Below, one piece after another: positions 1 to 6,159 of a stretch of 9,359 bases of DNA. Origin of the DNA: Burkholderiaceae bacterium (GTDB taxonomy: Bacteria > Pseudomonadota > Gammaproteobacteria > Burkholderiales > Burkholderiaceae); contig CANHLB010000051.1 in assembly GCA_947461335.1 (NCBI GenBank), positions 1 to 9,359 on the forward strand. Direction: 5' to 3'. Both the position numbers and the translations under genes were made by a program. Numbering within the stretch: position 1 is the stretch's first letter; the number at the start of each line of letters is the position of its first letter. The notes under the pieces were generated by a model. It worked only from the letters and a program-made list of their open reading frames with translations, was not told the origin of the DNA and did no database searches.

Positions 1-153
1 AAAATCTTAGAAACGCCAGAGATGAAAGACCGCTTTCAGAAGGCGGGTGTTCAAATTGCCCCTATGAATACTCAGCAGTTCTCTGACTTATATTTCTCAG
101 ATATTGCCCGGTGGAAGGTCGTCATTGAGAAAGCAAAGATTAAGCTAGATTAG
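1..153 (+). CDS. C-terminal end of a Bug/TctC-family periplasmic solute receptor (partial)
   Basis: The frame is open from the first base to a TAG stop and gives the last 50 residues of a protein whose start lies outside the window. The tail has the form expected at the end of Bug (TctC-like) extracytoplasmic solute receptors: a helix with PEMKDRFQKAG, a segment with aromatic residues (FSDLYFSDIARW), and a closing VIEKAKIKLD. The complete Bug protein at 6160-7149 ends in a comparable way (EVNRWGPIIRKANIPD). Proteins of this family bind small carboxylates or other metabolites in the periplasm. The ligand cannot be judged from the fragment. It converges on the psiE-like gene with a 15-bp gap and no obvious terminator between them. 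Confidence 0.72.
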   Translation, partial: KILETPEMKDRFQKAGVQIAPMNTQQFSDLYFSDIARWKVVIEKAKIKLD

Positions 154-168
154 TGACTGGGATTACAT

Positions 169-627
169 TTATTCGTTGTCGCTAGATTTGCTGGGGTACT
201 TAAAGGAGGCGTAACGTACCACAGCATTTGCTAGTGCTAGTACGAGGATTGTTATGCCCATATAGAGAATGGGGAGGTCAGCCTCATGCTTAGTATTAAC
301 CAGATCAATAATGAGTCGGGTCACAGCGGTGATTGCCACATAGATTAAAAACCGTACAGGCATATGATTGGTTTTAAAATAAATACCGACCATGGCCCCA
401 ATCTCTAGGTAGATAAATAGTAAAAGCAAATCTTCAATAGAAGCAGATCCTTTTTCCGCCATTCCCAGGAATGCGATAGCAGAAGACCAGACGGTTGCAG
501 CACCAATGCCAAATAATGCAATCCGATGGAATAGAGAGACAAACAAATTACCAATGGGTACCGTCCACTTTTCAATGGTAGCCTCTAGCTTGGAGGCATC
601 TTTTGGTGAGTTTGGGGTCATGCTCAT
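169..627 (-). CDS. psiE: PsiE-like four-helix inner membrane protein
   Basis: This 152-residue protein matches the phosphate-starvation-inducible PsiE family in length and layout. Four hydrophobic segments lie at about residues 35-57, 65-84, 91-110 and 119-139, after a polar cytoplasmic-looking N-terminus. The most recognisable stretch is FIYLEIGAMVGIYFKTNHMP (residues 71-90), followed by VRFLIY, which is typical of the family. E. coli psiE is induced by phosphate starvation, but the molecular function is unknown. I see no Pho box here, so phosphate control should not be assumed. The ATG at 627 is chosen because GGAG lies 6 nt upstream; a second ATG two codons later is less well placed. It is separated from the upstream same-strand sulfide dehydrogenase gene by a terminator, so it is probably its own transcription unit. 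Confidence 0.85.
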   Translation of the reverse strand: MSMTPNSPKDASKLEATIEKWTVPIGNLFVSLFHRIALFGIGAATVWSSAIAFLGMAEKGSASIEDLLLLFIYLEIGAMVGIYFKTNHMPVRFLIYVAITAVTRLIIDLVNTKHEADLPILYMGITILVLALANAVVRYASFKYPSKSSDNE

Positions 628-643
628 ATCGGTCTCCAGTTTT

Positions 644-673
644 CTAATACATTTGTGCCAGTATATTTCCCAA
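644..673 (-). promoter_or_regulatory. Possible promoter region of the psiE-like gene
   Basis: Between the upstream terminator and the psiE-like start, the minus strand carries TATACT (660-665), a good sigma70-type -10 hexamer, and further down TATTAG (644-649) with a TTGGGA (668-673) 18 bp upstream. The TATACT box would give a leader of about 25 nt that includes the GGAG site, which makes it the better -10, but its -35 is poor. Only one of the two can be used in the usual way, and neither is certain. Confidence 0.3.
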
Positions 674-689
674 TGAGGTCTAGGGGAAT

Positions 690-716
690 AAAAAAGAGGC
701 CAAAAGGCCTCTTTGT
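690..716 (-). terminator. Intrinsic terminator of the sulfide dehydrogenase operon
   Basis: The arms GAGGCC (696-701) and GGCCTC (706-711) form a perfect stem around a four-base loop. Three A/T pairs extend the stem on each side. Read on the minus strand, the hairpin runs into a T-tract (TTTTTTATT), as in a rho-independent terminator. It lies 20-45 bp beyond the stop of the flavoprotein gene and separates that operon from the psiE-like gene on the same strand. The plus-strand side has only TTTGTTT, so activity in that direction would be weaker. Confidence 0.85.
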
Positions 717-735
717 TTCGGAAGAACTTCCTTGA

Positions 736-2010
736 TTACCCTAGGCTATCAGCCCAGATATTGTGAGCCCATCCCCAGGCGTATACCCCTTCAAGAGTAG
801 AAGGTGCGGGCGATAGTCCGCCAGACCCTGGAACTGTCTTGAAGGTCTTTTCAGCAGCAATATATTGATGGACACTCGCTACATGAACTACTTCGCGATC
901 ATTGACAAAGCTGTAGCAAGTATTAGTTAAAACAGGAGCAGGATTGACTTCCCAGCCGCTTAGCTCAGCCACAATTGCTGCGGCCGCTACTTTCGCATGT
1001 GAATTGGCCATATGACCAGACTTGGGCATTGCTGGTGCAACTTGAATGGAATCCCCCAAAACATAGATATCTTTTTGAGCAGTAGATTCAAAGTTAATAA
1101 AATTCACATTGACCCAGCGCCCATTTGAATTAGCCAAGCCTGTTTTAACTGCAATTTCACCAGCACTCATTGCTGGCAAAAGATTTAAGACATCCGCCTT
1201 AATATCATCTTGTATTTCGAGTTTGATTGTCTTGGTTTTTGCATCAACAGCAGTGACATTGTGTTTTGGTAAATATTCAATCATTCCAGGATACTGCTCG
1301 GCCCATACTTTTTTAAATAGGGCACCCTTTGAAGTCACATCCTGGTTTGCATCCAAAATTAATACCTTAGATTTAGGCTTATTTTGTTTGAGATAGTTAG
1401 CCACTTGGCAGGCGCGCTCATAGGGACCAGGAGGGCAGCGGTAAGGTGCCTCTGGAATACTAATAGCAAATGTTCCACCATCGCGCATTGCGGCTATCTG
1501 CTTGTGAAGGGCAACGGTCTCAGGACCGGCCTTCCATGCTTGTAAGGTAACACCATCTTTATTAGCTTGAGCTAAACCCTCAATAGTATTCATCATCAAG
1601 GTAACGCCAGGTGAAACAACTACCTTGTCGTAGCGCAAAGTTTTACCTGAGGCCAGTTTGACTGTTTTTTTATCTGCATCAATACTGGCAACACTATCTT
1701 TGATAATTTTGATGCCATGACGCTTACTTAGATTGTCGTAAGACGAAGTGAGATCTGCCAAAGTGCGTGACCCACCGACAACTAGGTTGGAGAGTGGGCA
1801 AGAGATAAATGTTGGATTTGGCTCAATCAGCGTCACTTTAGCCGTGTTATTTGAAAATAGGCGAAGATATTTAGCGGCAGTAGCACCGCCATAGCCACCA
1901 CCTATAACGAGTATTTCTGCTTTTTGTAAATTGGCGCGAGCATGTCCAGAGAAGCCTGCGAGTAAACCTAGCGCTGCTGCGCTATGACCAATAAAGTGTC
2001 GACGATCCAT
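736..2010 (-). CDS. fccB: Flavocytochrome c sulfide dehydrogenase, FAD subunit (FccB/SoxF type)
   Basis: This 424-residue exported flavoprotein should oxidise sulfide in the periplasm and pass electrons to a c-type cytochrome. The N-terminus has twin arginines (DRRHFIG), a hydrophobic stretch and an AxA-type cleavage site near residue 26 (HARA/NLQ), indicating Tat export. The dinucleotide fold starts with VIGGGYGG (35-42), and a second FAD motif is IYVLGDS (315-321). Three cysteines match known roles in FccB: C71 in SCPLSN for covalent FAD attachment, and C192 (PYRCPPG) with C365 (NTCYSF) for the redox-active disulfide. The C-terminal region from about residue 355 fits the FCSD flavin-binding domain. 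The ATG has an AAGGA site (2019-2023). It lies 14 bp after the cytochrome gene, the expected partner. No other sox genes are in the window, so sulfide detoxification or energy gain cannot be separated from full thiosulfate oxidation. A related sulfide:quinone oxidoreductase is less likely given the Tat signal and cytochrome partner. Confidence 0.9.
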   Translation of the reverse strand: MDRRHFIGHSAAALGLLAGFSGHARANLQKAEILVIGGGYGGATAAKYLRLFSNNTAKVTLIEPNPTFISCPLSNLVVGGSRTLADLTSSYDNLSKRHGIKIIKDSVASIDADKKTVKLASGKTLRYDKVVVSPGVTLMMNTIEGLAQANKDGVTLQAWKAGPETVALHKQIAAMRDGGTFAISIPEAPYRCPPGPYERACQVANYLKQNKPKSKVLILDANQDVTSKGALFKKVWAEQYPGMIEYLPKHNVTAVDAKTKTIKLEIQDDIKADVLNLLPAMSAGEIAVKTGLANSNGRWVNVNFINFESTAQKDIYVLGDSIQVAPAMPKSGHMANSHAKVAAAAIVAELSGWEVNPAPVLTNTCYSFVNDREVVHVASVHQYIAAEKTFKTVPGSGGLSPAPSTLEGVYAWGWAHNIWADSLG

Positions 2011-2024
2011 GATGGGCTTCCTTA

Positions 2025-2357
2025 TTATTTCTTGCCAAGTTGATTGGCGATAGTGACTAGTTGCTCGTCAGAGTAGCCTTTGGCTAACTGCGGCATGATT
2101 GTGCCTTCTCGAGCGCCAGATTTGAATGCCTTTAATTGCGTTAGCATTTGCTCGCTCGTTAAGTTATTGATCAATGGCATACCACCATCAACAACTCCTT
2201 TACCGTCAGTACCATGACAGTTGGCACAAGTAGAGGCGAGACCTCGTTTATATAAATTACTAGCCTCAGCATTTTGGGCGAGGGCAGTGCTACTCCAATG
2301 GCTAAAGCCGATGTAGAACGCAGCTAGGATTGCGCGCTTGAGATACTTTGCTAGCAT
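2025..2357 (-). CDS. Periplasmic monohaem cytochrome c, partner of the sulfide dehydrogenase
   Basis: This is a small class I c-type cytochrome. Counting from the ATG at 2357 it has 110 residues, with a Sec signal peptide ending near residue 27 (STALA/QN). The haem-binding CANCH motif is at residues 44-48, and the likely axial methionine is M88 in TIMPQLAKGY. The length allows only one haem, unlike the dihaem FccA of Allochromatium. An in-frame ATG at 2372 would add five residues, but I prefer 2357. GGAG lies 9 nt upstream of the inner ATG and would be part of the coding sequence for the outer one, which itself has only AT-rich sequence before it. It is the first gene of a two-gene operon, so its likely role is to accept electrons from the flavoprotein and hand them to a terminal oxidase. 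Confidence 0.88.
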   Translation of the reverse strand: MLAKYLKRAILAAFYIGFSHWSSTALAQNAEASNLYKRGLASTCANCHGTDGKGVVDGGMPLINNLTSEQMLTQLKAFKSGAREGTIMPQLAKGYSDEQLVTIANQLGKK

Positions 2358-2390
2358 GGGGTTTATCTCCATTTAATTTATTTCTGGCCA

Positions 2391-2422
2391 CTTAATGCGA
2401 CCACCTTAATGTATATCTTAAT
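2391..2422 (-). repeat. Three short direct repeats upstream of the cytochrome gene
   Basis: On the minus strand, the 7-mers GATTAAG, CATTAAG and CATTAAG occur in a row (plus-strand positions 2416-2422, 2405-2411 and 2391-2397), spaced 11-14 bp start to start. The first two flank a TATACA that could serve as a -10 box. Roughly helical-turn spacing in an operon leader suggests a regulator-binding site, but the repeats are short and AT-rich and could be chance. Confidence 0.35.
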
Positions 2423-2437
2423 CAAGAAGCCCTACAA
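2410..2437 (-). promoter_or_regulatory. Candidate promoter of the cytochrome-flavoprotein operon
   Basis: On the minus strand, TTGTAG (2432-2437) and TATACA (2410-2415) are separated by 16 bp. Both are partial matches to the sigma70 consensus. The resulting leader would be about 45 nt and would contain the GGAG used by the preferred ATG at 2357. The position in the divergent intergenic region is right, but the hexamers are weak. Confidence 0.35.
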
Positions 2438-2525
2438 AACTGCAATTTACCTCAGATTCATTTTTCATAAGCTCATTCCAAAAAGGGAAACTTGCTCTGC
2501 TTTTATCCGATCTTCCCGCAAGCCC

Positions 2526-2531
2526 TATAAA
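2526..2531 (+). promoter_or_regulatory. Candidate -10 box next to the glycosyltransferase ATG
   Basis: TATAAA lies with its last base 8 bp before the ATG at 2540. Transcription starting at the normal distance from this box would begin at or within a few bases of the ATG, giving a leaderless or nearly leaderless mRNA. The -35 position (2503-2508, TTATCC) is a poor match. No Shine-Dalgarno sequence lies at a usable distance; the only candidate, AGG, is 2 nt from the ATG. Confidence 0.35.
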
Positions 2532-2539
2532 CTATAGGT

Positions 2540-4261
2540 ATGCGAGGATCATTTTCTTACCGTTCTGCTCTCTTAATACTGCTTCTAGGTGTATTTACCT
2601 ATCTATACGGCCTAGATAGCCGATTTGCGCCTAAAAATGGGGATGAGTATCCCTATATGCATATTGTTCGCATGACTGCGGATGTTGGTCATTGGTTGCC
2701 CCTTCAGTCAGAAATGGATGGGATTAAAAATACGAAGCCCCCACTCATTTTTTGGCAAGGTATTGCTAGTACCCATTGGGCGAGTCAGTGGTCTTTAGCT
2801 CATCTACGTTGGCCCAGTGTTCTTTATACGGGGCTAACAGCATTTTTCTTATTTTTAGCAGTGCGTCGATTTAGTGGCAAAACTCAAACTGGTTTACTAG
2901 CTGCTTTAGTATGGCTTTCTTTTTTTGCGACCTATCGATACGGACGTCCATTTCTAGCAGATCCTCCAGAAGTTTTCTGGATCAGTTTGCCATTCTTGGC
3001 GCTTTTATATTGGGGTAGGTCTGCATTCGAATCAAAGCTCTTTTTTCCATTATTAGCAGGCATTTGTTTTGGCCTTGCTTTATTTGCCAAATCTTTTGCC
3101 TACATCGTACCTGCTACGTTTGCTTTAGGCCTCTACTACTGGCGCTGGCGGCAGTGGAGTATTCCAAAAACTTTGATACATGATCTTTACAAGATCTTTA
3201 TTGCTGGCATATTAGCTTTAGCGGTATTTGCTTTATGGTTTGCTTTTGATCCAAACCCAGAAGCTGTATGGAAAGAATTTGTTCTTGGTGAGAATGCCGG
3301 TAAATTTACCGCTCGCAACTCTAACTATTTACTAGATCTTATTCGTGGCGGCGACAGTATTTGGCTATTGCTTTTAACGACCTTAGCTAATGCAGGCTTA
3401 TTTTTCTTTGTGTTGATTTCTACCTTGCTGCAATGTTGGCGTGAGCGCCGTTTTATGGACATAGAGGAAGTGCTACTGCTATTGCTCATTGTCGCTTTCT
3501 TGATTGTGTTTAGTCTACCTAGTCAACGCTCCGGCAGATACCTATTGCCTGTAATGCCAGCATTTGCGGCATTGATTGCATTGCATTGGGAGCGCTTGCC
3601 TTTATGGGGCTTTAGGGCTGCATTATTTTTACAGATATCAGTTCTTGCGCTACTGCTCTGGCTTGGCACTAATCTCCAGTTCTCTGGTTTTATGGGGGAG
3701 GCAGGTGCATGGATTTATTCGTATTGCCATTGGCTATTGATGGCTACCGCTCTCATTATTGCTTTGATTGGTTTATTTCAGCACACTCACGCTAAGACAC
3801 TTGCATTGGCAGGATGCTTTCTGAGCTATTGCGCCTTAACTAGTAGCTTGGCCCCACTAGAGGGTCAGTTGGGACGCTATTCAGCAACAACGATTGCTCA
3901 GTTGCAAGGTAAAGATGTCTGGATCCCTTGCGACTATCGTGCAAAAGATGAAGAGTATCGTTTGCTACTGCCTGGTACTAAACTGCATGGTTATTTAGCA
4001 AAGAACTCTGCTGATGCTCATGGTCTGACGAGTTCCTATCCTGTAGTGGCAGTACACACACCACTCGGAAGTGCTCCTATACTTTGCGATTCCTGTGAGG
4101 TAGTGGGCCAAAGAATGGAAATGAAAGCGCGTCACTCCAATGCAGAAATCATTGAAATGCTTCAAGGTCAGATTGGGAAACATCTTTTTGTAAATGAGTA
4201 CTTAGTTGCCACACCCGTGGCCATGCCTGACCTGGCTAATATTAAGGATGTTTGTAGATGA
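2540..4261 (+). CDS. ArnT-like (GT83/PMT superfamily) membrane glycosyltransferase
   Basis: This 573-residue polytopic protein resembles lipid-linked sugar transferases of the ArnT/PMT superfamily, which use polyprenyl-phosphate sugars on the periplasmic face. After the first membrane segment (about 10-25) comes the acidic pair D35-E36, at the position of the catalytic loop acid in this fold. Then come TKPPLIFW (65-72), matching the family's KPPL motif, and PFLADPPEVF (137-146), with another conserved acidic site. About ten further hydrophobic segments follow, including one near SQRSGRYLLPVMP (328-340). A soluble C-terminal domain covers about 445-573. The length is close to that of ArnT. True ArnT adds aminoarabinose to lipid A, but no arn genes are nearby, so donor and acceptor are unknown. 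It begins a three-gene operon and overlaps the next gene by ATGA. The ATG at 2540 is the first usable start, although it lacks a ribosome-binding site. Confidence 0.85.
   Translation: MRGSFSYRSALLILLLGVFTYLYGLDSRFAPKNGDEYPYMHIVRMTADVGHWLPLQSEMDGIKNTKPPLIFWQGIASTHWASQWSLAHLRWPSVLYTGLTAFFLFLAVRRFSGKTQTGLLAALVWLSFFATYRYGRPFLADPPEVFWISLPFLALLYWGRSAFESKLFFPLLAGICFGLALFAKSFAYIVPATFALGLYYWRWRQWSIPKTLIHDLYKIFIAGILALAVFALWFAFDPNPEAVWKEFVLGENAGKFTARNSNYLLDLIRGGDSIWLLLLTTLANAGLFFFVLISTLLQCWRERRFMDIEEVLLLLLIVAFLIVFSLPSQRSGRYLLPVMPAFAALIALHWERLPLWGFRAALFLQISVLALLLWLGTNLQFSGFMGEAGAWIYSYCHWLLMATALIIALIGLFQHTHAKTLALAGCFLSYCALTSSLAPLEGQLGRYSATTIAQLQGKDVWIPCDYRAKDEEYRLLLPGTKLHGYLAKNSADAHGLTSSYPVVAVHTPLGSAPILCDSCEVVGQRMEMKARHSNAEIIEMLQGQIGKHLFVNEYLVATPVAMPDLANIKDVCR
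4244..4260 (+). promoter_or_regulatory. Ribosome-binding site and ATGA overlap joining genes 1 and 2 of the glycan operon
   Basis: AAGGA at 4244-4248 lies inside the end of the glycosyltransferase gene, 9 nt before the ATG at 4258. That ATG shares bases with the upstream TGA stop (4259-4261). This arrangement usually gives translational coupling. Confidence 0.75.
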
Positions 4262-5496
4262 GCCGTGTCATTGCCCTTTGTTTTTTATTGCTTGCCGCAG
4301 TGATTGGCTTTCTGCATATTGATAGTCGTCCAGCATGGGCTCCTTTTGCTATGAATGTACTGGTGACGACCGAAGAAGAGGTGGTGATAGAGCAAGCACC
4401 AAAATCGAAAAACCTAAGCACGCCAACTATTGCAAATCCAATCAGTACATGGTTGCCAGATACAGGCGCACCTTCTGTCCATGCCGCTTCCCTGATCGCA
4501 TTAAAGGATGGTGGTATGCGGGCATTTTGGTTTGCAGGGAGTCGTGAAGGCGCTCCAGATGTTTCCATTTATAGCTCTACCTTTGATTCGAAGGCATCTG
4601 GCTGGAGTGCACCTAAGATAGTTGTCGATAGAGTAGGCGCTGAAAAAGCCTTGTCACGATATATCGCTAAATTAGGTAATCCAGTCCCCGCGAGGATGGC
4701 TGATGGCCGTTTGCAACTATTTTTTGTGACGGTTTCAGTTGGAGGGTGGGCGGGTAGTTCAATCTCCAGCATGATTTCTGATGATGAAGGTGTCACTTGG
4801 GGAACACCACAAAGACTGATTAGTTCTCCATTAATCAATTTGAGTACCTTAGTCAAATCCCCTGCCGTACTTTTTGCTGATGGCCGCCTTGGATTGCCTG
4901 CGTATCATGAGTGGATCGGCCGCTTCGGTGAGTTTTTAAGAATTGAAGCAGGACAGGTGATTGATAAGCGCCGTATGAGCTCGGGCCGCAGCGCTATTCA
5001 GCCGTTAGTATTTGTCAATGATGACCAAGATGCTACTGCATATTTCCGTCAGACGAGAAGCGCAGGTCAGGCAAAGCAAGTGCCCGTTAGTCAAACTCAA
5101 AATGCGGGTCAATCTTGGCGCATAGATCCTGATTTGCTTATTGCCAATCCAAATTCTGCTGTAGCTGGATTACAGCTTAATGATGGCTCACGTATTTTAG
5201 TTCTCAATAATATTGAATCAGGACGTTATCGAATGGTTTTGATGATGGCTGACGCTAAATCACAATGGCAAATGATAGAAGTCTTAGAAGATGACGCGGC
5301 ATTACCAGAAGATCAGCGTAAAGAGTTTTCTTATCCATATCTCATTACTCTTAATGGTAATGATACCCACCTGGTTTATACCTGGGATCGAAAAAAGATT
5401 CGTCACCGTTATTTTTCAGGCGCTTGGTTAAAGCGTGCTAATGCTCAACTTACCGCTACCGAAGCAGGTAACACTCCTGAGGACACAAAACAATGA
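4258..5496 (+). CDS. Neuraminidase-like (BNR/Asp-box) beta-propeller protein, membrane-anchored or periplasmic
   Basis: This 412-residue protein starts with a hydrophobic segment (about 4-20) that is a signal peptide or anchor; cleavage could fall after RPAWA (residue 28). The rest looks like a sialidase-type beta-propeller of the predicted-neuraminidase group (COG4692-like). Two clear Asp-boxes are visible: SDDEGVTW (174-181) and TQNAGQSW (280-287). Other family-like stretches are WFAGSREGAPDVSIY (91-105), LPAYHEW (213-219), and FSYPYLI to YTWDRKKIRH (358-383). Characterised relatives remove terminal sugars from glycans, but the group is poorly studied, and sialic acid as substrate is not supported by any sialic acid gene here. 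Genes on both sides overlap it by ATGA, so it probably works with the glycosyltransferase and the membrane protein on one glycan. A non-catalytic sugar-binding propeller is the main alternative. Confidence 0.82.
   Translation: MSRVIALCFLLLAAVIGFLHIDSRPAWAPFAMNVLVTTEEEVVIEQAPKSKNLSTPTIANPISTWLPDTGAPSVHAASLIALKDGGMRAFWFAGSREGAPDVSIYSSTFDSKASGWSAPKIVVDRVGAEKALSRYIAKLGNPVPARMADGRLQLFFVTVSVGGWAGSSISSMISDDEGVTWGTPQRLISSPLINLSTLVKSPAVLFADGRLGLPAYHEWIGRFGEFLRIEAGQVIDKRRMSSGRSAIQPLVFVNDDQDATAYFRQTRSAGQAKQVPVSQTQNAGQSWRIDPDLLIANPNSAVAGLQLNDGSRILVLNNIESGRYRMVLMMADAKSQWQMIEVLEDDAALPEDQRKEFSYPYLITLNGNDTHLVYTWDRKKIRHRYFSGAWLKRANAQLTATEAGNTPEDTKQ
5479..5495 (+). promoter_or_regulatory. Ribosome-binding site and ATGA overlap joining genes 2 and 3 of the glycan operon
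   Basis: GAGGA at 5479-5483 lies 9 nt before the ATG at 5493, which overlaps the TGA stop of the neuraminidase-like gene (5494-5496). The layout repeats that of the previous junction and again suggests coupled translation. Confidence 0.75.
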
Positions 5497-6113
5497 ACCA
5501 GCTCATGCAAACTCTAGCCTTAGTGGAGATGTCCATTAGCTGCGCAGCAGTGATTGTCTTGCTTTTACAAAAAACTTCCTCACAAGAGTTCCCACTTCTT
5601 GCAAAACTATTGCTGATGGTGATTCTTGCCAATCTTTTCTTTTGGCCTCTTGGCATGGGAATGGAATTACCGCTCTCTGCATATGTTCGCGGTGCAACAG
5701 GCGATCTTAGTATTGTTACCACTTTATTGCTGTGGACCTCATTGCTCCTCGCAAGTAAACCAGCTCCACTAGTATTTAAGTTCGCACTTACCATCATTGC
5801 TATCGCCTTTTACCCGCTCGCCTTAGGTTTTGGCATGTTTGATCCTTATGTTTGGGGCTATGGATCTATCCCGTTTTTTATTGCAGTCTTACTCTTTGCA
5901 ATAATCTGTGGTCTTGCTAATTGGAGCAAAGGTGTATGGATTATTGCGATTGCTATTCTTGCTTGGGCAGTACATTGGCATGAGTCTGCCAATCTTTGGG
6001 ATTACTTACTCGATCCCTTCTTAGCCATCTGGGCGCTACTGGCTATATTTGGAGCGCTGTATAGAAGACGCAAAGACAAAGCCCGCTCAGGTTATTTATT
6101 TAGGCCAGGTTAA
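5493..6113 (+). CDS. Polytopic membrane protein of unknown function, third gene of the glycan operon
   Basis: I do not recognise this 206-residue protein. It is hydrophobic almost throughout, with about six or seven membrane segments near residues 6-25, 35-54, 73-88, 92-112, 125-142, 146-161 and 172-190. It ends in a basic tail (RRRKDKAR, 191-198) that should stay in the cytoplasm. Polar and aromatic residues cluster in the loops: WPLGMGMELP (51-60), FDPYVWGYG (116-124) and HWHESANLWDYLLDP (161-175). The two histidines and the acidic residues in that last loop are the best candidates for a functional site. There are no cysteine pairs or haem motifs. Its start overlaps the neuraminidase-like gene and it is followed directly by a terminator, so it is the last gene of the operon. 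A role in carrying or flipping the lipid-linked glycan, or as a membrane partner of the transferase, is a guess from context only. Confidence 0.78.
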   Translation: MNQLMQTLALVEMSISCAAVIVLLLQKTSSQEFPLLAKLLLMVILANLFFWPLGMGMELPLSAYVRGATGDLSIVTTLLLWTSLLLASKPAPLVFKFALTIIAIAFYPLALGFGMFDPYVWGYGSIPFFIAVLLFAIICGLANWSKGVWIIAIAILAWAVHWHESANLWDYLLDPFLAIWALLAIFGALYRRRKDKARSGYLFRPG

Positions 6114-6114
6114 G

Positions 6115-6141
6115 AAAAAAGCCAGCAATTGCTGGCTTTTT
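6115..6141. terminator. Bidirectional intrinsic terminator between convergent operons
   Basis: GCCAGC (6121-6126) and GCTGGC (6131-6136) form a perfect stem around AATT; the whole 16-bp core is palindromic. A run of A (6115-6120) precedes it and a run of T (6137-6141) follows, so it has a U-tract on either strand. It starts right after the stop of the membrane protein gene and lies 19 bp beyond the stop of the Bug gene. It therefore serves both converging transcripts. Confidence 0.92.
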
Positions 6142-6159
6142 CATTGAAGCGGTAAATGC

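Noticed and set aside
1109..1396. Plus-strand open frame of 95 codons inside the flavoprotein gene
   Set aside because: It is antisense to a well-supported gene, has no family-like motifs and no ribosome-binding site, so it is a shadow frame.
2358..2372. Longer start (ATG at 2372) for the cytochrome
   Set aside because: It has no ribosome-binding site, and the GGAG that suits the ATG at 2357 would lie within its first codons.
4242..4856. Two minus-strand open frames (108 and 95 codons) opposite the neuraminidase-like gene
   Set aside because: Their composition reads like reverse translation of the sense gene, and they overlap a gene with clear Asp-box motifs.
5456..5797. Minus-strand open frame of 113 codons opposite the start of the unknown membrane protein
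   Set aside because: The plus-strand frame has a good Shine-Dalgarno site, ATGA coupling and membrane segments; the antisense frame has none of these.
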